This document shows positions 11,191 to 21,600 of a stretch of DNA of 24,897 bases, in pieces. The DNA lies in assembly GCA_036897485.1 (NCBI GenBank), contig JAYMTF010001255.1:1-24897 (forward strand), in the 5' to 3' direction. The position numbers were made by a program, and so were the translations under genes. Under the pieces are notes generated by a model, which saw only the letters and a program-made list of their open reading frames with translations, searched no databases and was not told the DNA's origin. Position 1 is the first letter of the stretch, and the number at the start of each line of letters is the position of its first letter. The DNA comes from Pelargonium nanum. Its lineage: Eukaryota > Streptophyta > Magnoliopsida > Geraniales > Geraniaceae.

Positions 11191-11200
11191 TTTATAAACT
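11191..11200 (+). promoter_or_regulatory. TATA-like box of the polygalacturonase gene
   Basis: TTTATAAACT lies about 65 bases before the ATG, which would place transcription start near 11225 with a leader of about 30 bases. Position and sequence fit a plant TATA box; there is no direct evidence of use. Confidence 0.4.
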
Positions 11201-11257
11201 CTACGAAACATGAACAAAAACCATCCCCAGAAAAACAGAAAAGTATAGAAAAAGAAA

Positions 11258-12879
11258 ATGGGGTTCAAGTTTGATTATGGGAGGCTCTTGTTCTTGATGT
11301 TCATGTTGGTGATCAGTGTTGCTCAAGGTCGTCGTGGTGGTCAACGCAAAGTCTTCAATGTCAAGAACTATGGTGCAGTTGCTGATGGCAAAACTGACAA
11401 CACCAAGGTATATAGTTAATTAAACTCATGTTTTGATACAATTTTGTGTTACAGAGAACATTTTTTTTTTTATCAGCAAGCGAGACTCAAATCTGAGACC
11501 TCGAACTGAGTGTTTGTGTTGTTGATGCAAACATTTGTGTTTTTTTTTTTCTTTTGGAGTTTAGGCATTTTTGAAAGCATGGAGTGGGGCTTGTGGGTGG
11601 AGAGGAAATGCTAGGGTTTTGGTTCCACATGGAAAGTACATGTTGGGTTCTGTGGAATTTGAAGGTCCATGCAAGGGTTCAATGGAGTTTTTGATCCAAG
11701 GTGTGTTAAAGGCTACAACTGATCACTCTCTGATGTTTACAAATAAGTGGATCACATTTCAGTACATTGATGGCTTGGTTGTGAGTGGAGGTGGTAGTGG
11801 CACCATTGATGGACAAGGCAAAGCTGCTTGGCCTTTCAATGACTGCCACAAGAACCCTAATTGCAAGCCTCTCCCAATTGTAAGTTTTGCTCATTGTTTC
11901 ACCAAATCTGTTGTTTTATGTGAATATGTCTAGTTACAATCTCTTAGTTTCTGTTTGGATCCTTAGAAAAACTTGTAGGAAACAATAATATTGCTGTTCT
12001 GTTTCCAACTTTTGATCCACATTCATTTCATGAGCTAACTTTCAATAATAATAAACCAGTCGATGAGGTTTGATTTTGTCAAGAACTCGAGGGTTCATCA
12101 CTTGAGATCAGTCGATAGCAAGAACTCGCATTTCATGATTTTTGGATGCGAGAACATGAACTTCACCAATATCAGAATATCCGCCCCGGGAAACAGCCCC
12201 AACACAGATGGAATACACCTAGGAAGCTCCAACAACATCAAGATGTCTCGTATGAGGATAGGCACGGGAGATGACTGCATTTCCTTAGGCCCGGGAAGCC
12301 GAAACATTCTCATTTCTGATGTCATATGTGGCCCGGGTCATGGCATTAGTATTGGTAGCCTAGGCAAGTACCAAAATGAGGAAGATGTAATGGGAGTTAC
12401 TGTCAAGAACTGCACTTTCCGAAATACAACTGATGGTGTGAGAATCAAAACTTGGGCTTCCCCTCTGGCGAGCAGAGCTTCCCATTTCTGGTATGAAGAT
12501 ATTGCCATGGAGAATGTCCGGAATCCGATCATCATTGATCAACAATACTGTCCGTACCCTCCCTGCAATCAAAAGGTACTAACCTTGTTATGAAATTGAA
12601 TCTTTGTGTATGTTGTGTTATTTAAGTGTATGTTCTCTCGGGTTTTTGCAGGTTCCTTCTAGTGTTCGCATTAGTGATGTTACGTACAAGAACATTTGGG
12701 GAACTTCGAAATCGAATACTGCAATTACTCTGAGGTGTAGCAAGAGTGTTCCTTGTCAAAAGATTGTGTTGCAGGACATCAACATAGCACATCATGGACC
12801 TAATGGACCAGCAAGAGCATTGTGCTTTCATGTTCATGGTGATTCTTATGGCAAGCAAAGCCCTCCTTCCTGTTTATAA
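11258..12879 (+). CDS. Secreted polygalacturonase (GH28), 4 exons
   Basis: Hydrolyses alpha-1,4-galacturonosyl bonds of pectin in the cell wall. Exons 11258-11407, 11565-11879, 12060-12575 and 12652-12879, all phase 0 with GT...AG introns, give 402 aa, normal for the family. Residues about 1-24 form a signal peptide (hydrophobic LLFLMFMLVISVAQG). The mature protein starts near RRGGQRKVFNVKNYGA, the usual first beta-helix rung. All GH28 active-site motifs are in exon 3: NTD 203-205, GDD 225-227, GHG 248-250 and RIK 283-285. Asp205, Asp226 and Asp227 are the catalytic acids, and Lys285 binds substrate. It ends with the common GKQSPPSCL. The sequence is closest in style to exo-type (pollen-like) plant enzymes, but exo versus endo cannot be decided here. 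It looks intact. It faces the PAM2/RRM gene tail to tail. Confidence 0.94.
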
Positions 12880-13424
12880 TAAGTCCTGCATTGTCTTGAT
12901 GCAATTTTGTGTGCTCAGATCTTTTTGCCTCTTTTCCAAGTGTAGCTCTTGTATGTGTTTAAGGAGCTTGAAATTATCTGTAGTGTGTGATTCTCCTTTT
13001 TGAATCAAGAAACCAGAAATTTTATTACATCTCTGGGCTTTGCAATATGGAGTTGGTTGGTTTGTGCTGTGCCTCTTGACAAAGACTGTACAGAGTGTTC
13101 CTTTCATTTTCCAAAACCAATAAGAATTGTGTGATTTGCCAAACATTTGGCTCTAAAGATGTGCAAAGAAAGTGCATATAGGTTCTATATGCAAGATGTA
13201 AGTTATGACTGAAACTGGTACTATTGAAACCTAAAAGGTGACAGTCAAAACAAAGAGATGGAGAATAAGTTACAGATTCTCAAGATCAAGACTGTCCTAA
13301 AAAAACTTCAATGGATGCAGGATCAAGATGATCCAAGGAAAAGTTACTGATGCAATGGAAAAACTTCAACTCAACAAGCAAGATGGCAATCGCAGCTATG
13401 GATCTTAGACCCAACATAATTTAC
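12880..13424. other. Convergent 3' UTRs of the polygalacturonase and PAM2/RRM genes
   Basis: No conserved coding frame. The two genes end 545 bases apart in opposite directions, so this space should hold both 3' UTRs and poly(A) sites. AATAAG near 13117 is one weak candidate signal on the plus strand. Confidence 0.5.
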
Positions 13425-16400
13425 TCATTGTGCTGGTCGAGTAACCCGAGGCCTCACAGGTGTCTTTGATGGACTTACCCTGCAAAAGTAAATATTCGAT
13501 CAAGGTATCATAAGCAATCATTTTATATATAGAATTTGTAAAAACGTGTCGTAATGGAAGAACTCTTAACTAGATCAACAGTTCAAGGGCCTGACCTGAT
13601 GGGTTGGGTTCCGAGAACCATACCACTACAATTCAATGCGATAATTGCACTTTCTGCCTGCTCAGTAGAACAAATGAAGTAAGCCTACAATCTCTTAAGT
13701 TATATAACATCTAACAATACAGATTTAAAGGATATTTGAAACCCATGAAGTATTCTCACTGACAAACTTGAGACTTCAACACTTTAGACACAATCATGGA
13801 ATCTTTGCCGTAACAGTTTTAAATAGGCATGATTCTATGCCAAGCCATATTAGAAATGAGAAGGTTGGCAAGAACAGAAGAGTGTACTTTCTTGTAGTAA
13901 ATGCAAGAGAGGCGATAATGTATAGTATCAAGAAATCAGGCTGAGCGACAACAAGCCATGAAAGCATCAAAAGCATATGCTAACCAAATTAACCTTGCAG
14001 TTTTCGAATAATTCAATGCTGTGAATATGAACTCACCAAAGCGAATTCAACAAAAGCTATACGAGTTGAATGCACGTGATCCCCCAGAATCCTCAAGCGA
14101 GTCACCTGTGAATGAATAGGTAGTATCAGATATCAAACTGTTACACGCTTACAGCCAATTGCTTTTTTAACTGACAAGAAATACGATCAGATTTCAATGT
14201 TACCCACCTCACCACAAGATGATTCAAAGAAATTCTTGACTTCATCCTGAGCAGTCTGCACAAACGATATTTTAACTAAAAACAAACCAATTGAACGAGA
14301 AGTTATCGAATCCCAGTCACCATGTATGCAAACATCTATACACAATAACCAACCCTACATGTACTGTAAGGAACATCTAAGCTTAATAACCAACCTAACA
14401 AGTATTGTAAAGAACAAAAAGATGAATGAGAAGAAAGGCATACCTTCTTATCAATATTAGTACAATAGATTGTCCTGCTACACATTTCCCGTTCATCGTC
14501 ACTCTGCATTTAGTTCAAACAATTAGAACCTATATTTTTAAAGCGTTGATCTTAAACATTCATGAAACGAGACAAACATGCAGTGCAAGAATCATGCAGA
14601 AATTAACACAACTAAACATGCAGTTAAGCATACCCTAGGGAGAAAAGTAGGATTCACGGGAAGGATGGCAGTCTTTGAAGGTAAGACTCTGACTGGATAA
14701 TATCCTAACATTGTCCCACCAAGGGTTAAAGCATTCCTTGCGCCATCTGTTAACACGTGCTCATGATGCATATAAGAAATGAGTAATGACACATTAGTTA
14801 GCTTTAAAAAAAAAATGTTAACGCTCATCAGAAAACTCTACAAATCAGTTTTAACTTACGCTCATCAGAAAACTCTACAAATGCAAATCGAAGGACTGAA
14901 TGCGGATCACCACACACTCGGCAGTCAACAACCTTTAAGAAAGACGAGTTAAAAAATACTTCAGAAGTTTCTTCTTTACCAACTGAGCTACTATAAAGTT
15001 GCATGCATCTAGTATAAAGCAATCATATGTTGTCCATCTAAACAATGTTTTATCTGTGTGTTGAGAACAAGCATGCACCATAACTTTAAAATAGAGAGGT
15101 GAAAGACAAAGCGTTATATTATACAGAAGCAAGGCATAAGCCTCTGGGAGTTGAATTACAGTTATAAATGTACCAATGTCAGGAAAGAGTAGAGATATTA
15201 TAGAACAATAATTGCTAGAACTTCAAAAGCATACGACTATGAGGAGTTTGATTGGTTTAGCTAATATCTAGAATCATTGAGCTATAAAAGGATGGAAGGT
15301 ACATATCAAGAGAATATTTAACAACAATACAGAGGTAGTATTTAGTTGTTGTTGTTGTTGGGTTATGAGGTGTACCAATCTTATTCTTTTTTGGGATTTG
15401 GGAAGTCTGAAATCAATTAACTAGCATCACTACAGAAGCTGAAAATCTCATATCCGGGTTCATTTCAGAAAGTATGCAGATTTTGTTGGTAGATAAAAAT
15501 TCAAGTGTTTGTCTCTGACATAGTGAATTTTATCCTTCTTTTAGCTTGGGCCATCCTAAGCTTTTCTGTACCTAAGTAGGTGATTTTAGGTTTCATCTTG
15601 TCTTTGATTCCACATAAGAAACTCTTGTAGACAAGAAAGATGATGAAACCATGAAATTATAACACTATGGTTCTTTAATAGCACGGCTACTAAAATTCTT
15701 CTTGGCAAAATTCTGGAAAGAGTGAGTCAGATTGTAGGGTTCATTTTGTCATTTTACTTTCTATGTTGCTTCAGTTCATCTTCAAGACCTCCATCATCCT
15801 ATAAAATCAAATCCTCTTAACCAGGAAGTCTAGTCTTGCTGTTATAAACTCTCATCCTGAAAATAATTAAAAGTCTCCTACCCTAGCTGTCAAATTTCAT
15901 ATCAGGTTCTCTCTATTTTCAATCATCACAGTAAATCCATATATTTCATCCAGAAAACCTCAATCCTCCATTCTCAGATATAAATCCTTAGCGTTAATGC
16001 ATATCACACCAAAATCAGCAACATTTTAAATTTAGGATTCCACAAACTGTACGTCTTAAATCAGCATGAATAGTACCAAGAAGCCAAATCTATTTAATTT
16101 CTAGACCATGGTAGTCTTCACTACTAAATGATTTCCACATTTTAGATGGCAACGAAGGATGTGAAATCTAACTCGAATCAACCAAGATAAACCCAATCCA
16201 AAATAAGAGATACGGCATTTCTTTCAAATCTAGTCTTTGCACATATATGACCTTGCATCTACAGTGAAGCACAATCTACTACCAATGCATTTCCTTTCAC
16301 AGGTAAACCATGATTTTACTACGTTCCTGAAAAGGTAAATTAGCTGACTTGCACCCTTAGAGAGGATCACACTTAACCTTCATTACAGCACACCATGATT

Positions 16401-18362
16401 TTATTGTGTAACTATTTAATATGAAGGTACACCATACAGTCGATAAATGATTTGATAAGGAACAATTAACTGTCAAAACATATTGGAGCATATGTGGTTA
16501 AAAAAATGTTGGCCGACCAACTAGTAAGTAATGGAGGCAACAGTAAAAGAACAAGAAAAGGAATCAAATAAATAAAGGAAGAAGAAAAAGAAGCAGATGT
16601 ATAAACAAATAGCTGCATGAAGTGCACGTGCTATTAGTCAGGAGTCAGGACATAAAAGGAATAATGTAATAAGGAAAGTGTAACTAATGCTTAACAAAAT
16701 TTTGCTTGAAAGCGCACATCGATAAAAATAGGCATGCAGAATGCCAAGGGAAGAAAACAGCTACACAGAGAGATCCTGTTATGCTGTGTTGTAAGAGTTC
16801 ATCCTTTAGGATGAAAATAGCATAATTAAAGGGGGGGAAAACGGCACATACAAATTAGTTATATCTATAATGTAAGCAAATCCTGTAAAATATTAAACAG
16901 CATTCTCAACCAAGATTAATATGAAGTATCAAAATAGCCATTGGAGGAAAACTATCGTAACAGGTAAACTAGTGTTTAAGAGAGAATTATAACTTACTTG
17001 TCCACAGCTACTAAACAGGACAGCAAGCCGCTCTTCAGTGATCTAAAGCAATGAAGGAAACAATTTTTATTACGAATCGTTTTTAAAAGAAAAATAAGAT
17101 GAACCGAGCACTGATAAATTCTATGCATCAAGATTACACAAGGTTCCCACTTCCCAGCATTTGCACTTACATTTTGATCAATATCAGAAACATATACAGT
17201 TCGTCTAATACTATCTTCTCTCTGAGCCCTAAAACTTCTTCCATTCAGCCTCCTCCTTGTCTGGTTAAAGTTACTTCTCCTCTGAAAAATAATAATAATC
17301 AGCAAACATGTCAAAGAAAATGAGTAAATACAGAATTTTAAAATGTCGATGCAAATCAGCAACTTCTTCAAAATCCATCTCCCCAAAGCATCCACATTAT
17401 ACCTCCAGCCAAAAAGCTACATTATCATTCAAAAAGCATCAAAGAGAGAATATATCCCCTGAATGATACAGAATTGTGAAATGCCAATATATTCCCTCGA
17501 TGATACAGTTGAAAAACTAAAAACATTGAATGCTGTTAAGCTTGTAAACAAAGAAGAGTTGTAAACATCAGACTTCAAGATGACCCAGAAGAAAGAAGGA
17601 AAAAACACAAGGATGGAACACCTCTTACTTTGCACCATATAGTGGCATGTCCCTATGTCTATTTTGAACACTGCAAACCAGAATGTGTAGTCTCACTCAT
17701 AGTTCAATTAAGACAAGAAAGACGACAATGAGAGCAAAATCAAAACAAAAACCATACTACTATTAGACTAAACACGATATGGCAAATCCCATAAACTCTA
17801 AATTCAGATTACTAACTCACAATAATTCTAATACTCACTAAGATGAATCACATACTATCAGAAAACAAAAACTAAAATCCCAAAACCCCATTTTTCCACA
17901 CAATTCAGACTGCATTCCAGAAAGAAAGAAATCTGCAAAAAGGTGAAAATTTTACTCAACCACCCATTCATCTGCAAGGAAACTCACCATCTATCAGATA
18001 ATCTGAACTAACCCACTAATCAAATTGAGAGAACCAACCAAATAAACAAACAAACAAACAAACAATCGAGATCAAAATGAAGATCATCAGTACGACAGTA
18101 CCCTTCGATTGTCGGGGAGATTCTCATCGCCGGAATTCTTTTTCACGGCAGGGAAACCGGGCACTAACCCGAGCCGATTGTCTTTCCGGAGCTGATCATG
18201 GTGAGCGTATGAAGGAAAAAACTCCTTGGCCATAGGATTCAGCTTGGTGAACATGTCAACCAGCTTCTGCACATTGAATTCTGAATCCGAATGAGCTTTC
18301 GGTTTCGAATCCAAGCTCTTGACAGCCGCTGTCTCACTGGGCATCTCAGTAGCAGTAGCCAT
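13425..18362 (-). CDS. PAM2 plus two-RRM RNA-binding protein (CID8-13 type), 10 exons
   Basis: The family binds the C-terminal MLLE domain of poly(A)-binding protein through PAM2 and RNA through two RRMs, acting in mRNA stability or translation. Exons in order: 18362-18102, 17281-17171, 17042-16998, 14932-14860, 14746-14634, 14503-14444, 14255-14208, 14105-14037, 13657-13596 and 13479-13425. GT...AG introns and phases all agree: 897 nt, 298 aa. PAM2 is LNPMAKEFFP at 41-50. A basic stretch RRSNFNQTRRRLNGR (88-102) may be a nuclear signal. RRM1 has TVYVSDI at 115-121 and RFAFVEF at 154-160. RRM2 has TIYCTNI at 212-218 and RIAFVEF at 252-258. The conserved CGDPHSVLRFAF and GYYPVRVLPSKTAI fix the family. 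Start: MATATEMPSE, but an in-frame ATG lies 48 codons upstream. Exon 4's donor is duplicated (see findings). Which CID paralogue it is cannot be told. Confidence 0.93.
14821..14882 (-). repeat. 25-bp direct duplication spanning the exon 4 splice donor
   Basis: Positions 14821-14845 and 14858-14882 are identical over 25 bases, 37 bases apart. On the minus strand the unit is the last 23 exonic bases of exon 4 (encoding part of FVEFSDE) plus the GT of the donor. The authentic donor reads GAGC|GTAAG at 14859; the copy reads GAGC|GTTAAC. Use of the copy would add 37 nt and shift the frame. Confidence 0.9.
14933..16997 (-). other. Large intron 3 of the PAM2/RRM gene (about 2.1 kb)
   Basis: The intron lies between exon 3 (ending CGQ) and exon 4 (starting VVDCRVCGD), inside RRM1. 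I found no recognisable coding frame or transposon termini in it. A short GTT repeat (about 15346-15360) is present. Its size stands out against the other introns of the gene, which are mostly under 850 bases. Confidence 0.75.
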
Positions 18363-18900
18363 GGAAATCAACAAAAACCAAACTTGAACACAGAATAAAC
18401 AGCTGCTTCTTCTTCTTTTGTACTGGTTTCTCAGTGCCCAATCTGGGGGGGGGGGGGGGGGGCTTGAGCGACAACCTGTTTTGGGTCTGGCGTTCTCTGC
18501 TCCCATTTGGGGGGGGGGGGGGGGGGTCTTCGATGGCAATCCTGTTAGGTTTATAAGCTAAAACGCATATCAGCAGGTACCCATTTGGAAATGGTGGCCA
18601 GATATGGCGAAAAAAGGAAATGTGGAGAGGGAAAGTTGTGTGTATAGGTGGGTGAATTAATTTCTAGAGACAGAAACAAAAGAAAATGAATGAGTGAGAT
18701 CGTGAGAGATGAAAAGAGAAGAGATTTAGGGTTTTGGAGATGGTGATCGCAGAAATGAGATAAAAAGAACCCAACTGTTGCAGTGCAGAGCAGAGCTGGA
18801 GGTGGTGGTGTCGAAGAAGAACAGGTGGCTTTAGTTTTTGGCCTTTTTCAGAAGAAGAAGAATCAGAAACAGAGAGAATTAAAAGTGAAAAAAAACGTTA
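18363..18900 (-). promoter_or_regulatory. 5' UTR and core promoter of the PAM2/RRM gene
   Basis: On the minus strand an AT-rich TATA-like stretch (about 18915-18900, TTTATAATATAA) precedes pyrimidine-rich sequence with CTTCTTCTT repeats typical of plant 5' leaders. This implies a leader of up to about 500 bases, unless a 5' UTR intron exists. It contains two 18-base C tracts in mRNA sense. Confidence 0.4.
18445..18526. repeat. Paired 18-base G tracts in an imperfect 64-bp tandem repeat
   Basis: G runs of exactly 18 bases occur at 18445-18462 and 18509-18526, 64 bases apart. The flanks resemble each other: CCCAATCT versus CCCATTT before, and CTTGAGCGACAACCTGTT versus CTTCGATGGCAATCCTGTT after. 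This suggests a tandem duplication that has diverged. In the transcript they are C tracts and would encode proline runs if translated. Confidence 0.85.
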
Positions 18901-18929
18901 TATTATAAATAAATAATTTATCAACTGTG

Positions 18930-19042
18930 TATGGATTCGACATATTTATAATTGAAATAGGTATGAATTTCATTTGTATTTACACGATCACTTGATAAGA
19001 ATGCAACACAATTCAATCGTGTGTGTGAATTCTACGTAATTA
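18930..19042. other. Upstream flank of the PAM2/RRM gene
   Basis: Short AT-rich stretch with no gene between the TATA-like region and the Stowaway-like element; probably distal promoter. Confidence 0.4.
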
Positions 19043-19252
19043 CTTCCTCCGTATCAAAATGAGTCTGTTTTCATTTTTTGCAAAAATTAAAAATTATCAG
19101 ATAATTTAATGTGTTTCCACATTCACTTTCTCACCTACACTCAGTTCAAATATGCATGTGCAGTTTTAAGTGATAAGGATAATATGGAAAAAAATAATAA
19201 TATAATAATTTAAAAATAGAAATAGGACACTCATTTTGGGATTATTGTATCG
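19043..19252. mobile_element. Stowaway-like (Tc1/mariner) MITE, about 210 bp
   Basis: The left end CTTCCTCCGTATCAAAATGAG closely matches the Stowaway terminus (CTCCCTCCGT...). The right end in reverse complement contains CCCAAAATGAGTGTCCTATT, the matching inverted repeat, after a degraded outermost segment. TA dinucleotides lie at 19041-19042 and 19253-19254, the expected target duplication. AT-rich interior, no coding capacity. It lies about 150 bases upstream of the PAM2/RRM promoter, where such elements often sit. Confidence 0.75.
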
Positions 19253-21133
19253 TATTAGAAAAGTCAACACAGTTATTAATTGTCTCACACTTATACACTG
19301 ATAGTGGTTAAAAGAGAAGATCTAATTGTAGGGTGGTGTTTTTGATGAGTAGAGTTTGGTGTTGAGATAGAGTTGGTTGTAAAGTAGTTAATGCATAGTT
19401 ATGAACTAGGCCCTTTTAAATGCTGACCGAAATAATTAACTTTAACATATGACCTTATTTAGTGCATGACAATTGATTAGCTGTTCTTGGTGCATGTATT
19501 TAGTGGCAATTAGGACATTAATTAAAGTTTAATGAACTAAATACAAACAACCATTCTGATAAATAAAAAAACACAACCATTATTAATTAATTAATTAAAT
19601 TGTAATAAATTCAATATTTTCACAAAAGAGAACCAGAGAGGATATGTTTGAGCTCCACCTATATTTTATTCACAAGTGGGAATTGGGAAATTAATAAATT
19701 GGTCTCTTTTGTGTACTACTTTTTTCTACCCTAATCAATCGCTGAGCTATATATATCTCATATTTTCAACAAATTCTGTGCACTAATAAATTACTAATAC
19801 TATTTAGTTTTAAACCATCCACTTAAGACATCACTTGAGGTTGACATTTAACCTATATTCATCAATTAATTTTTTTTAAGGTTGGTTTTGGCCAATTATA
19901 TATATAATTTTCAGATCCACCAAGATTTGTGCAATTAAAAATGTTACACCATATAAATTGAATTATTGTAGTCCGTTTAGCACATTAAAAATAAATTTTT
20001 ATTTAAAAATTGAATCCAGAGTTTTTATTATCATGTGATTAAATATTTAAATGCCACTTTCAAATGTATAGCTTTTTCAAGATGAATATTAATTTAACAA
20101 AAAATTTAATTTCACCAAATCAAACAATCAGTGATACAATAAAAAAGCTGTATCAAGACATATTAGTACAAGCGGTTGATGCGATTTGGATTTCCTTAAA
20201 ATCTGACATTAAAAAAAAACAGTAAAAAGCTGTAGATCGAATCAGGTTCTTTCTTGATTTTACACGAGTCTTCACGTGTACTAATTTCTTAATAATTGCA
20301 AGTTGGAATGGGCCTTTCAGGCCCAAATTTGTCATTAATAAAATCAACATTGGGCTGTATGTTAGGCCCAACCTGTAAAATAGATAGGGTCAGGTTGGTC
20401 ACGATGAAATGGGCTTAAATTTGGGCCTTGATGGTGGGATATCATGTAGAAGAGATTCCACAAAAACTATTTTACTTTAAGATCATCCTTTGAAAATCAC
20501 ACTATTGCACAAAAATGAAAACATAAACCCACATTTGATATAAGTACATAGTGATGGATTTGTAAACATAATCAAGAGGTTACACAATTTTATTTTGAAA
20601 CACACGTTGAAGAGATGAAATCTTAAAAAGAAATTCGGTGTTCACTCATTGCAATTTGAAATCAAAAAATTTCAAGGTGCATGTAAAATAAATCATTGAC
20701 GGATGAAGCTTTCAACTTCCAAGATGATCATTAGTAAAATAGCTAAATTAAACTATTGATCTGTACTACTCTCCCTTCAACTCACTCTCACCATCTCTTT
20801 CGTAATGTGTAGAAGTTGACGTTTCGTTCTTACAAAATTATACATATGTCAATGTAACGATATGCAACCATAGAAAATATATATACATGTATATCTATAC
20901 CACAGCTCAATACCTTGTGGGTCTACTACCATGTATCTTCCCTAGTTGTTGGGTTAAAGACATCCAAAATAGCTCACAAATGGCTTAATTGATTGGAAAG
21001 ATCAATAGAGGAGTCACAAAAATATGGTCCTCTCTCCTTCACTTGACAAGTGGTTCCTCCCACTTATTAATACCCAAAATATAGGCTTTTTTTATCTAAA
21101 AAAAATATAGGCTTTTGTTTTTGGCTCTATAAT
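19253..21133. other. Intergenic, AT-rich; site II-type motif cluster near 20309-20430
   Basis: No coding frame recognised. TGGGCC/TGGGCT-type motifs, in both orientations, cluster at about 20309-20430, including the hairpin TGGGCCT-TTC-AGGCCCA at 20309-20325. A G-box-like TCACGTGT lies near 20273. A direct repeat of AAAATATAGGCTTTT occurs at about 21076-21116. Confidence 0.45.
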
Positions 21134-21349
21134 TTGTTCCCTATCCCATTGAATTGTGTCTTGTGTTCCCCCACATCATCATCCCCAACATTGTTTCCCA
21201 TTCACAAGTTCCTCCATGCCCACTTGATATTTGCATTATTTTTCTCAACTCTCCACCATTCTTACACAAAAACCCAATTGTTCATACAACTCTATGACTC
21301 ATACACAACATCAACAATACACAAACAACTTTTTTTTTTATACAGAAAG

Positions 21350-21379
21350 ATGCCGAAATCCTATCTTGTAACGGCATAA
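21350..21379 (+). CDS. Nine-codon ORF, possible uORF
   Basis: ATG to TAA encoding MPKSYLVTA, followed 26 bases later by the 64-aa ORF at 21406. It sits in a pyrimidine- and CA-rich stretch (about 21134-21349) that resembles a plant 5' leader, with a TATA-like TCTATAATTTG near 21125. If transcribed it would be an upstream ORF. Short ORFs occur by chance, so this is weak. Confidence 0.2.
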   Translation: MPKSYLVTA

Positions 21380-21405
21380 AGACATATATATACAAGGAAT
21401 CGATA

Positions 21406-21600
21406 ATGTTCAGGAAAGAGACAAAGCCTCTTAACCTTAGCCTAGGGCTTTTTGGCACCTTACTGCACCAAAGTGGTCTCTCACATCACCACCACCAAGG
21501 AAACAACTTGCACCAACAACATGGTTCTCCAAGTGAAACCTTAATGCTAGCTAGCTTCCAAAAAGGCTACAATACAATAATATACACTAAACAACACTAA
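21406..21600 (+). CDS. Small ORF (64 aa) with LNLSL and His-rich stretch; unrecognised
   Basis: A true ATG with A at -3 opens a frame starting MFRKETKPLNLSLGLFGTLL, with LNLSL at about residues 9-13. That pattern fits the EAR repression motif (LxLxL). A short HHHH run follows, then a Gln/Asn-rich part, ending in TAA. Base composition here is less AT-rich than the surroundings. I recognise no family. It may be a small gene, the first exon of something lost, or noncoding RNA. Confidence 0.25.
   Translation: MFRKETKPLNLSLGLFGTLLHQSGLSHHHHQGNNLHQQHGSPSETLMLASFQKGYNTIIYTKQH

Noticed and set aside
12098..12858. Several minus-strand frames opposite the polygalacturonase exons
   Set aside because: They are shadows of the GH28 coding frame, which carries all the conserved motifs and clean splice sites on the plus strand.
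12874..13146. 90-codon minus-strand frame between the convergent genes
   Set aside because: No recognisable motif, and it sits in the expected 3' UTR of the polygalacturonase gene.
18040..18065. AAAC tetranucleotide repeat in intron 1 of the PAM2/RRM gene
   Set aside because: An ordinary microsatellite, not a regularly spaced array. No CRISPR-like structure exists in the window.
18507..18539. PAM2/RRM protein starting at 18539
   Set aside because: The codon there is TTG, not ATG. The first true in-frame ATG is at 18506, and the conserved start is at 18362.
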